Shown: in pieces, positions 1 to 10,322 of the stretch
Position numbering within the stretch: the first letter of the stretch is position 1
How the letters are laid out: each line of letters starts with the position of its first letter
Source of the DNA: DATKRB01 sp036501425
GTDB taxonomy: Bacteria > Actinomycetota > Acidimicrobiia > Acidimicrobiales > RAAP-2
Reading direction: 5' to 3'
Length of the DNA: 64,000 nt
NCBI GenBank assembly: GCA_036501425.1
Contig: DASYAI010000041.1
Coordinates: forward strand, 21,219 to 85,218
Position numbers and translations under genes: made by a program
The notes under the pieces: generated by a model
The model's database searches: none
Told to the model about the DNA's origin: nothing
The model's input: the letters and a program-made list of their open reading frames with translations, nothing else

Positions 1-2
1 CG

Positions 3-467
3 GAGGCCGACGTCAAGGCGGCCCGGCTGGTGCTGTGGAAGGGGCACTGCTCGGTCCACCAGCGGTTCCGGCCCGAGCACGTGGCGGCCTTCCGCCGCGA
101 GCACCCCGACGGCATCGTGCTCGTGCACCCCGAGTGCGCCCACGACGTGGTCGAGCTGGCCGACCAGGTGGGCTCTACCGATCACATCATCCGGGCGGTG
201 ACCGAGGCCCCTCCGGGGGCGGTGCTCGGGGTCGCCACCGAGATCCACCTGGTGAAGCGGCTGGGGGACGAGCACTCCGACAAGACGGTGGTGTGCCTCG
301 ATCCGTTGGTCTGCCCGTGCTCGACCATGTCGCGCATCGACGCCCCCCACCTCGCCTGGGTGCTCGAGGAGCTGGTGGACGGGTCGGTCCCCAACCGCAT
401 CGCGGTCGACCCCGAGACGGCTCGCTGGGCCCGCGTGGCGCTCGAACGGATGCTCGCCATCACCTGA
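3..467 (+). CDS. nadA: Quinolinate synthase NadA (C-terminal part; gene enters from the left edge)
   Basis: This is the C-terminal 154 residues of quinolinate synthase, which condenses iminoaspartate with dihydroxyacetone phosphate to make quinolinate for NAD in the cytoplasm. The family's LWKGHCSVHQRF block is at the left edge. HPEC and CPCSTM supply two of the three conserved cysteines that hold the [4Fe-4S] cluster; the third lies outside the window. The reading frame is open to the first base, so the N-terminus is missing because of the window edge and not because of damage. It ends in TGA, 45 bases before the end of the convergent uvrA, with a hairpin between them. The identification is firm; start and total length cannot be seen. 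Confidence 0.93.
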   Translation, partial: EADVKAARLVLWKGHCSVHQRFRPEHVAAFRREHPDGIVLVHPECAHDVVELADQVGSTDHIIRAVTEAPPGAVLGVATEIHLVKRLGDEHSDKTVVCLDPLVCPCSTMSRIDAPHLAWVLEELVDGSVPNRIAVDPETARWARVALERMLAIT

Positions 468-480
468 TCGCCCCGCGGCG

Positions 481-510
481 CATCGGCGCGCGGCGCCGGA
501 CGCGCCGATG
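481..510. terminator. Hairpin between convergent nadA and uvrA
   Basis: CATCGGCGCG and its perfect reverse complement CGCGCCGATG (10-base arms) flank a 10-base loop. The hairpin fills most of the 45-base gap between two converging genes, so it could end transcription in both directions. There is no T-run, which is usual for high-GC actinobacteria. Confidence 0.65.
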
Positions 511-512
511 GG

Positions 513-3359
<2,847 letters not shown>

Positions 3360-3403
3360 CTCAGGAGGATATCGGAGGGTCGTGACGGTCCGATCCGACG
3401 CAC

Positions 3404-3445
3404 CGCCGTCTCGCCGTCAGTCCTCGCCGTCTCGCCGTCAGTCCC
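3404..3445. repeat. Two tandem 21-base copies at the uvrB end
   Basis: Two head-to-tail copies of a 21-base unit (CGCCGTCTCGCCGTCAGTCC plus one base) differ only in the last base. The right-hand copy contains the uvrB stop codon, so the repeat spans the end of uvrB and the uvrB-uvrA spacer. Recent slippage duplication is the likeliest origin. Confidence 0.8.
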
Positions 3446-5549
3446 CGCCGACCTCGACGTCGGGCGCCGGGTCGGGCGCGACGACGCCGTCGGCGTCCGT
3501 CGACGTGGTTCCCGACCGCAGCCCGAGCAGCTCGTCACGCAGCAGCGCCGCCTCCTCGAAGCGCAGCTCGGCCGCGGCGGCTTTCATCTCGGATTCCAGC
3601 TGGGCCACCAGGCTCTCGACCTCGGCCGGGACCGGCGCGCCGGGCGCCCATCCCCCACCGCCCACCGCCATCCGGGTCCGTACCACCCGCCCCGCTCGCC
3701 CGGAGCGCACCTCGGCCCGGCTGCGCTTGGCTCCCGAGGCCTGGCCCCCCGAGCCCCGGAGCCGCTCGAGGATGTCGGTGACCGCCTTGCGGATGGTCTG
3801 GGGATCGATCCCGTTCGCCTCGTTGTACTCGATCTGGCGCTGGCGGCGCCGCTGGGTGACCCCCACCGCCTCGCGCATCGCGTCGGTGATCGTGTCGGCG
3901 TAGAGCACGACCCGTCCCTCCACGTTGCGCGCCGCTCGCCCCATGGTCTGGATCAGCGCCGAGGCTGAGCGGAGGAAACCCTCCTTGTCGGCGTCGAGGA
4001 TGGCCACCAGCGACACCTCGGGCAGGTCGAGCCCCTCGCGCAGCAGGTTGATGCCCACCAGCACGTCGATCGAGCCGAGGCGCAGCTCGCGCAGGATCTC
4101 GATCCGGGTGATCGTGTCGACGTCGGAGTGCAGGTACTGGACCCGGACCCCGGCGTCGGCCATGTAGTCGGTCAGGTCCTCAGCCATCTTTTTGGTGAGG
4201 GTGGTCACCAGGACCCGGCCCCCCCGCCCCACGGCGTCGTCGATCCGGGCGAGCAGGTCGTCGACCTGACCGCGGGTGGGCTGGACCACCACCTCGGGGT
4301 CCACCAGGCCGGTCGGTCGGATGACCTGCTCGACCATCTGGGTGGAGTGCTCCTGCTCGAACGGCCCGGGGGTGGCCGACACGAAGAGCGCCTGGGGCAC
4401 CCGCTCGACGAACTCTTCGAAGCGCAACGGCCGGTTGTCGGCCGCCGACGGCAGTCGGAAGCCGTGCTCGATCAGCACGTCCTTGCGGGACCGGTCCCCG
4501 GCGTACTGCCCGTGCAGCTGCGGGAGGGCGACGTGGCTCTCGTCGATCACCACCAGCATGTCCTTGGGGAAGAAGTCCAGCAGGGTGAACGGCGCCTCGC
4601 CCGCCTGGCGCCCGTCGAGGTGGCGGCTGTAGTTCTCGATGCCCGAGCACACGCCCGTCTCGGCCAGCATCTCGAGGTCGTGCTGGGTCCGCACCCGGAG
4701 GCGCTGGGCCTCGAGCAGCTTGCCCTCGGACTCGAGCAGGGCGAGGCGCTCGCGTAGCTCGGTCTCGATGGAGGCGATGGCTCGCCGGATGGTCTCGTCA
4801 CCGGCGACGTAGTGGGTAGCGGCGAACACCACGGTCTCCTCGATCTCGTCGCCCATCTCGCCCGTCATCACGTCGAAGGGCACGATGCGCTCGATGGTGT
4901 CGCCGAACAGCTCGACCCGCAGGGCGGTCTCCTCGTAGGCGGGGTGCACCTCGAGGGTGTCGCCGCGTGCCCGGAAGGTCCCCCGCACGAGGTTCATGTC
5001 GTTGCGGGCGTACTGGAGGTCGACCAGGCGATGGAGGAGCTCGCTGCGGTCCTGCTCGGCCCCGACAGCGAGCGGCAGCATCCTGGTGCGGTACTCCTCG
5101 GGCGAGCCCAGGCCGTAGATGCACGAGACCGACGCCACCACGATCACGTCGCGGCGGGTCAGGAGCGACGCCGTAGTGGCGTGCCGGAGCCGGTCGATCT
5201 CGTCGTTGATCGACGAGTCCTTCTCGATGTACGTGTCGGTGGTCGGGAGGTAGGCCTCGGGTTGGTAGTAGTCGTAGTAGGAGACGAAGAACTCGACCCG
5301 GTTGGCCGGAAAGAGCTCGCGTAGCTCCGAGGAGAGCTGGGCGGCCAGGGACTTGTTGGGCTCGATGATCAGCGTCGGCCGCTGGAGCGCCTCGACCGTC
5401 CAGGCGATGGTCGCCGTCTTGCCGCTGCCGGTGATCCCCCACAGGGTCTGGTAGCGGTCGTGGCGGCGGACCCCGGCGACCAGTTGCTCGATCGCGGCGG
5501 GCTGGTCGCCCGAGGCCTGGAAGGGTGACACGACGGAGAACTCCGGCAT
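3438..5549 (-). CDS. uvrB: Excinuclease ABC subunit B
   Basis: UvrB is the helicase-like subunit that verifies damage and recruits UvrC. Its 703 residues carry every expected block: Walker A GITGSGKTAT near residue 40, the beta-hairpin region YYDYYQPEAY, DESH as the DEAD-box-like motif, helicase motif QTMGRAARN, and a C-terminal UVR motif (about residues 650-690) that binds UvrC. The ATG start gives the standard N-terminus MPEFSVVSPFQASGDQP. There is no good Shine-Dalgarno motif, but a TACCAT hexamer lies 7 bases upstream. It is divergent from aftD and probably co-transcribed with uvrA. In mycobacteria uvrB and uvrA also lie near rpsA and polA. Confidence 0.98.
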   Translation of the reverse strand: MPEFSVVSPFQASGDQPAAIEQLVAGVRRHDRYQTLWGITGSGKTATIAWTVEALQRPTLIIEPNKSLAAQLSSELRELFPANRVEFFVSYYDYYQPEAYLPTTDTYIEKDSSINDEIDRLRHATTASLLTRRDVIVVASVSCIYGLGSPEEYRTRMLPLAVGAEQDRSELLHRLVDLQYARNDMNLVRGTFRARGDTLEVHPAYEETALRVELFGDTIERIVPFDVMTGEMGDEIEETVVFAATHYVAGDETIRRAIASIETELRERLALLESEGKLLEAQRLRVRTQHDLEMLAETGVCSGIENYSRHLDGRQAGEAPFTLLDFFPKDMLVVIDESHVALPQLHGQYAGDRSRKDVLIEHGFRLPSAADNRPLRFEEFVERVPQALFVSATPGPFEQEHSTQMVEQVIRPTGLVDPEVVVQPTRGQVDDLLARIDDAVGRGGRVLVTTLTKKMAEDLTDYMADAGVRVQYLHSDVDTITRIEILRELRLGSIDVLVGINLLREGLDLPEVSLVAILDADKEGFLRSASALIQTMGRAARNVEGRVVLYADTITDAMREAVGVTQRRRQRQIEYNEANGIDPQTIRKAVTDILERLRGSGGQASGAKRSRAEVRSGRAGRVVRTRMAVGGGGWAPGAPVPAEVESLVAQLESEMKAAAAELRFEEAALLRDELLGLRSGTTSTDADGVVAPDPAPDVEVGGD

Positions 5550-5556
5550 CCCTTCG

Positions 5557-5562
5557 ATGGTA
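5557..5562 (-). promoter_or_regulatory. Candidate -10 element of uvrB (leaderless)
   Basis: TACCAT on the minus strand ends 7 bases before the uvrB ATG. A TANNNT hexamer at this distance would put the RNA start at or next to the start codon. No convincing -35 box is seen. Confidence 0.45.
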
Positions 5563-5628
5563 CCGGGCCGGGTCGGTGGGCCCGCGGCCGGGGTGACGGC
5601 CTGCCCCGGTGGGCGGGGAGGCGCTGGG

Positions 5629-5634
5629 TATGCT
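5629..5634 (+). promoter_or_regulatory. Candidate -10 element of aftD
   Basis: TATGCT lies 20 bases before the aftD ATG, which would give a leader of roughly 13 bases. It shares the 105-base divergent spacer with the uvrB promoter. No -35 match is evident. Confidence 0.35.
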
Positions 5635-5654
5635 TCGCAACCGGTTCAGGACCC

Positions 5655-8600
5655 ATGACCATCGCCACCGTCTCGTCCACGCCGTCCGACCTCGGGGTGG
5701 AACCGGCGGGGGGTCGTCGGATCCCGCGTTGGTGGGGGGGGACCGCGAGCGGGGCCACCTGGGTGGTCCTGGCACTGGTGAGCTACGTGCCGTGCCTGCT
5801 CACCCAGCCGGGCAAGGTGGCGGCCGACACCAAGCAGTACCTCTACCTCGATCCGGGGCGGCTCATCTCGAGCACGATCTCGATGTGGGACCCCGACGTG
5901 GGTGCGGGCACCGTCACCCACCAGAACATCGGCTTCCTGTTCCCGATGGGCCCGTACTACTGGGTGGTCCAGCAGCTCGGGATCCCCACCTGGGTCGGCC
6001 AGCGGATCTGGATGGGCACCTTGTTCTTCGCCGCCGGCACCGGGGTCCTGGTGCTCGGCCGGCTGCTGGGCCTGTCGCGGGGCGGGGCGGCCGTCGGCGG
6101 GTTGGCCTACATGCTGACGCCGTACGTCGTCGACTACATCGCCCGGATCTCGGCCATCGTGATGCCGTGGGCGGCGTTGGGCTGGATGGCCGCCCTGACC
6201 ATCCTCGCCGTGCGCCGGGGCGGTTGGCGGTACCCGGCGCTGTTCGCCGTCGTGGTGGCGCTGGTGGGCGGCGTGAACGCCACCTCGATCCTGCTGGTCG
6301 GGCTGGCGCCCCTGCTGTGGATGGTGTTCGCGGTCTGGGGGTCACGCGAGGTACGGCCGGGGCAGGCCGGAGGGGCGGCGCTCCGGCTGGGGGTGCTCAG
6401 CGCGCTGGTCTGCGTGTGGTGGGCGGCGGGGCTGTGGGCGGAGGGCGCCTACGGGATCCCGGTGCTCCGCTACACCGAGACGATCCCGACGGTCGCCTCG
6501 ACCTCGCTCTCCTCGGAGGTCCTGCGCGGTCTCGGGTACTGGTACTTCTACGGGCAGGACAAGGTCCAGCCGTGGACCGCGGCGTCGCTCGACTACACCC
6601 AGGTGCCGTGGCTGATCGTGGTGAGCTTCGCCGTCCCGGCCCTGGCGCTGGCGCTGGCCCTGGTGACCCGGTGGCGGAACCGGGCGTTCGCGGCCGGCCT
6701 GGTGCTGCTGGGCGTCGTGGTGGCGGTGGGGGCCTACCCCTTCGACCGGCCCACCCCGCTCGGGGCGGCGCTGAAGGCGGCCGGGTCCGATTCGACGCTC
6801 GGCCTGGCGATGCGCTCCACCAACCGGATCGTGCCGCTGGTGGTGCTCGGCCTGGCCCTGCTGATCGGGGCCGGGGTGAGCGCGCTGGTCGCCTGGCGCT
6901 GGTGGCTGGGGCTGGGCGTGATGGGGCTGGCCACGGCGCTGGTGGTGGCCGACCTGCCCCCGCTGTGGGACGGAACGCTGGTCGCCGCCAACCTCGACCG
7001 TCCCGAGCAGCTGCCCGGGTACGTCCTCGACGCCGCCAAGTACCTCGACGCGCAGGGAGACGCCACCCGGGTGCTCGGCATCCCCGGGGAGGACTTCGCC
7101 TACTACCGCTGGGGGGTGACCGAGGACCCGGTGTGGCCGGGGCTCCTCGACCGCCCCTATCTCCAGCGGACGGTGCCGCCCCAGGGCGGGCCGGGCACGG
7201 TGGACCTCCTGCAGGCGCTCGACGAGTCGATCCAGGACGGGACGTTCGTGCCGTCCTCGCTGGCGCCGATCGCCCGCCTGCTCAGCGCCGGGGACATCCT
7301 CTTCGAGTCCGACGAGCAGTACGAGCGCTTCGGCACCGCCCGGCCCCAACCGCTGTGGCTCCAGCTGACCTCCCCCGCCGCCGGGCTGGGGTCTCCGGTG
7401 CCGTTCGGGACCCCCCACCCGCCGTCGACCATCACCTACCCGCTGGTCGACGAGACCCAGCTCGGCGTGGCGACCGGCGCCCCCGTCCCGCCCCCGGTCG
7501 CCGTCCTGGCCGTCCCGGGCGCCCGTCCGCTGGTGCGCAGCGAGAGCCCGAGCGACCCGCTCGTGGTCGCCGGAAGCGGGCAGGGGCTGGTCGACCTGGC
7601 GTCGCTCGGGCTGCTCGACGGCAATCCGACCGTGCTGTACTCGGGGACGCTCGACCGCGACCCCCAGGCGTTGGCCCGGGCCATGGCCGACGGCGCGGTC
7701 CTGGTGCTGACCGACACCGACCAGAAGCAGCTGGACACCTGGGGCACGCTCGACGACGACCAGGGGTACGTCGAGCAGGCCGGCGAGACCCCGCTCACGC
7801 CCGACCCGGCCGAGCAGCCGATCGACCTGTTCCCCGGCGGCGGCTCGGCGTCCCAGACCGTGGCCGTCCTGGCGGGCGTGCGGTCGGTCCGGGCCACCAG
7901 CTACGGCAACGTGATCACCAACACGCCCGAGGACCAGGCCGAGCGGGCGGTGGACGGCAACCCGGCCACCGCGTGGACCGAGGGCGCGTTCGGTCCGGCG
8001 ACCGGTCAACGCCTCGCGATAACGCTGGACCGGCGGGTCACGACGGACCATCTGACGCTGTTGCAGGCCCAGGGTCCCTCGCAGAACCGTTCCATCACCC
8101 GGGCCACGATCCGCTTCGACGGGGGCCGCCCGCTCGAGGTGACCCTCGGGGCCAGCTCGCGCCGTGGCACCGGTCAGGTCGTCCGCTTCCCCACCCGCTC
8201 GTTCGGCACCGTCTCGATCACGGTCGACGCCACGAGCGCTGGTGCCCGGACCAGCTATGCCGGTCTGAGCGGCGTGGGCCTCGCCGAGGTGGGCATCCCG
8301 GGCGTGGCACCGGTGTCCGAGACCCTGCGCCTGCCGACCGACCTGTTGGGCCGGGCCGGGGCGGCGTCGGCGTCCCACGAGCTGGTGGTGGCGCTGGACC
8401 GGCTACGGGCGCCGACCGTGCCGCCCCGAACGGACCCCGAGGCCAGCTTGGACCGCACCTTCACCTTGCCGACGGCCCGCACGTTCAGCCTCGGCGGGAC
8501 GGCGAGGATCTCCACCCTCGACTCGGACTTCCAGGTCGGCCAGCTGCTCGGTGGTGGGCCGGGCCCGGGCCGCACGGCGGGCACGGCCGGAGCCGGCGCC

Positions 8601-10322
8601 CGGGGGGCGACCGGCGCCGCAGCGGCCACGGTGGTGGCCTCCAACAGCTCGAGCCGGCTTCCGGGCGACCTGCAGGCCGGTGCGGCGGCCGCGATCGACG
8701 GCAACCCGGCGACCGCCTGGGTGCCGGGTCTGGGCAAACAGGCCGGCAACTGGGTGCAGTTCAGCTTCGACCGCCCGGTGACCTTCGGCTCGTTGGACCT
8801 GCGCGTCGTCGCCGACGGCCGCCATTCCATCCCGACCCGGATCACGCTGAGCACCGCCGGCGGCTCGCGCACGGTGGACCTGCCGGCCATCCGGGTGGGC
8901 AAGGGCAGGCCGCAGGGTTCGACCACGGAGGTCCCCGTCAGCTTTCCTGCCCTCAGCGGCAGCTCGGTGACCGTCACCGTCGACGCGGTGCGGTCGGTGC
9001 ACACGCTCGACTACCTGTCGGGGCGGATGGACACCGAGCCGGTCGGGCTGGCCGAGGTGGGCATCCCCGGCGTGGTCGAGCCCGGGCTCGGCGGGTCGAT
9101 CCCGACCCGGTGCGTGGCCGGCCTGCTGAGCATCGACGGGGTGCCCATCGACGTCCAGATCGGCGGCCCCACCGCGGCGGCGACCGACGGCGACGGCCTG
9201 GGCATCTCGGGCTGCGGCAACTCCGCCAACGGCGTGACCCTGAGCGCCGGCACCCACGTGGTCACCACCAGCACCCGGGTGCCGTCCGGCTTCGACGTCG
9301 ACGCGCTGGTGCTGGCGTCGGCGGCCGGCGGCGCCGCCCTGGCAATGGCTCCGGGGGGCCAGCTGCCGGCGGTGCCCGCGCACCCCTCCCCCCAGGTGCG
9401 GGTGCTGCGCCAGGGACGGAGCTCGGCCACCGTGTCGGTGGCGGGCGACGGGTCGCCGTTCTGGCTGGTGCTCGGGCAGAGCCAGAGCCGGGGCTGGACC
9501 GCCACCTCGGCCACGGGGGTGGACCTGGGACCGTCCACGCTGATCGACGGGTACGCCAACGGGTGGTACGTGCCGGGCGCCGATGCCGGGGGGACCACCG
9601 TCTTCCATCTCAGGTGGACCCCCCAGCGGGTGGTCGACGTGGCCCTGGTGACCTCGGGTGCCGGGTTGGCGGTGATCACCGGCCTGGCGGTCTTCGATCC
9701 GCCGTGGTTGGGCGGCATGGCCGGCCGGCGCCGGCCGGGCCGGCGCAGGCGGGGGGAGGCCGGGGGTCGCCGGCGCCGGCGCGATCGGCTGGCCGAGTGG
9801 CGGCTGCGAGCGCCCCGGTGGACCGGGCTGCGACGGCGACCGTCGGTCCCCGTCGGGGTGCCCCTGGCCCTGGCCGCGCCGCTGCGCCCGACCGGCAGTC
9901 GGCGCGGCATCGACGGCCCGGTCCCCTCTGGCCGTGGCCCGCTGCGTCCGGTTGTCTCGGCCCCCTGGCGCTACGGGGGCGCCGCGCCCAAGCTCACCGT
10001 GGCCCTCGCCGCCGCCGCGCTCGGCGCGCTGGTGGCGGCGCTGGTCGTGGCGCCGGTGGCGGCCCTGCTCGTCGGTCCCCTGGTCCTGATCGGGCTCTAC
10101 GTGCCCGTGGCCCGCACGGTGGTGGCGGCAGGGATGGTCGGCCTGGTCGTCGCCACGGCGGTGTTCGTCGCCGACCACCAGGCGTCGGGGCGCTACCTCC
10201 CGGATATCAACTGGCCCTCGTTCTTCGGCCCTGCCAACTCGCTCGTCTGGACGGCACTGCTGCTGCTCGGGGTCGACGTGGTGGTGAGCGCCGTCCGGCG
10301 TCGGCGCAGTCCCCCCCGCTGA
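5655..10322 (+). CDS. aftD: AftD-like alpha-(1->3)-arabinofuranosyltransferase (DUF3367 family)
   Basis: This is a 1555-residue membrane glycosyltransferase of the GT-C fold. In mycobacteria AftD transfers arabinofuranose from a polyprenyl phosphate donor to envelope arabinan on the outer face of the membrane. The N-terminal half has about ten membrane segments. An early extracytoplasmic loop holds the acidic motif ADTKQYLYLDP (near residue 57) and QNIGFLFPMGPYYW, both typical of the family. Two discoidin-like (F5/8 type C) sugar-binding modules follow at about 750-865 and 995-1115, each with the DGNPATAW motif. More membrane segments sit near 1335 and 1440-1540. The last 130 bases overlap the convergent acyltransferase gene. 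The exact sugar is inferred, because this lineage is not known to make mycolyl-arabinogalactan. Confidence 0.85.
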   Translation: MTIATVSSTPSDLGVEPAGGRRIPRWWGGTASGATWVVLALVSYVPCLLTQPGKVAADTKQYLYLDPGRLISSTISMWDPDVGAGTVTHQNIGFLFPMGPYYWVVQQLGIPTWVGQRIWMGTLFFAAGTGVLVLGRLLGLSRGGAAVGGLAYMLTPYVVDYIARISAIVMPWAALGWMAALTILAVRRGGWRYPALFAVVVALVGGVNATSILLVGLAPLLWMVFAVWGSREVRPGQAGGAALRLGVLSALVCVWWAAGLWAEGAYGIPVLRYTETIPTVASTSLSSEVLRGLGYWYFYGQDKVQPWTAASLDYTQVPWLIVVSFAVPALALALALVTRWRNRAFAAGLVLLGVVVAVGAYPFDRPTPLGAALKAAGSDSTLGLAMRSTNRIVPLVVLGLALLIGAGVSALVAWRWWLGLGVMGLATALVVADLPPLWDGTLVAANLDRPEQLPGYVLDAAKYLDAQGDATRVLGIPGEDFAYYRWGVTEDPVWPGLLDRPYLQRTVPPQGGPGTVDLLQALDESIQDGTFVPSSLAPIARLLSAGDILFESDEQYERFGTARPQPLWLQLTSPAAGLGSPVPFGTPHPPSTITYPLVDETQLGVATGAPVPPPVAVLAVPGARPLVRSESPSDPLVVAGSGQGLVDLASLGLLDGNPTVLYSGTLDRDPQALARAMADGAVLVLTDTDQKQLDTWGTLDDDQGYVEQAGETPLTPDPAEQPIDLFPGGGSASQTVAVLAGVRSVRATSYGNVITNTPEDQAERAVDGNPATAWTEGAFGPATGQRLAITLDRRVTTDHLTLLQAQGPSQNRSITRATIRFDGGRPLEVTLGASSRRGTGQVVRFPTRSFGTVSITVDATSAGARTSYAGLSGVGLAEVGIPGVAPVSETLRLPTDLLGRAGAASASHELVVALDRLRAPTVPPRTDPEASLDRTFTLPTARTFSLGGTARISTLDSDFQVGQLLGGGPGPGRTAGTAGAGARGATGAAAATVVASNSSSRLPGDLQAGAAAAIDGNPATAWVPGLGKQAGNWVQFSFDRPVTFGSLDLRVVADGRHSIPTRITLSTAGGSRTVDLPAIRVGKGRPQGSTTEVPVSFPALSGSSVTVTVDAVRSVHTLDYLSGRMDTEPVGLAEVGIPGVVEPGLGGSIPTRCVAGLLSIDGVPIDVQIGGPTAAATDGDGLGISGCGNSANGVTLSAGTHVVTTSTRVPSGFDVDALVLASAAGGAALAMAPGGQLPAVPAHPSPQVRVLRQGRSSATVSVAGDGSPFWLVLGQSQSRGWTATSATGVDLGPSTLIDGYANGWYVPGADAGGTTVFHLRWTPQRVVDVALVTSGAGLAVITGLAVFDPPWLGGMAGRRRPGRRRRGEAGGRRRRRDRLAEWRLRAPRWTGLRRRPSVPVGVPLALAAPLRPTGSRRGIDGPVPSGRGPLRPVVSAPWRYGGAAPKLTVALAAAALGALVAALVVAPVAALLVGPLVLIGLYVPVARTVVAAGMVGLVVATAVFVADHQASGRYLPDINWPSFFGPANSLVWTALLLLGVDVVVSAVRRRRSPPR

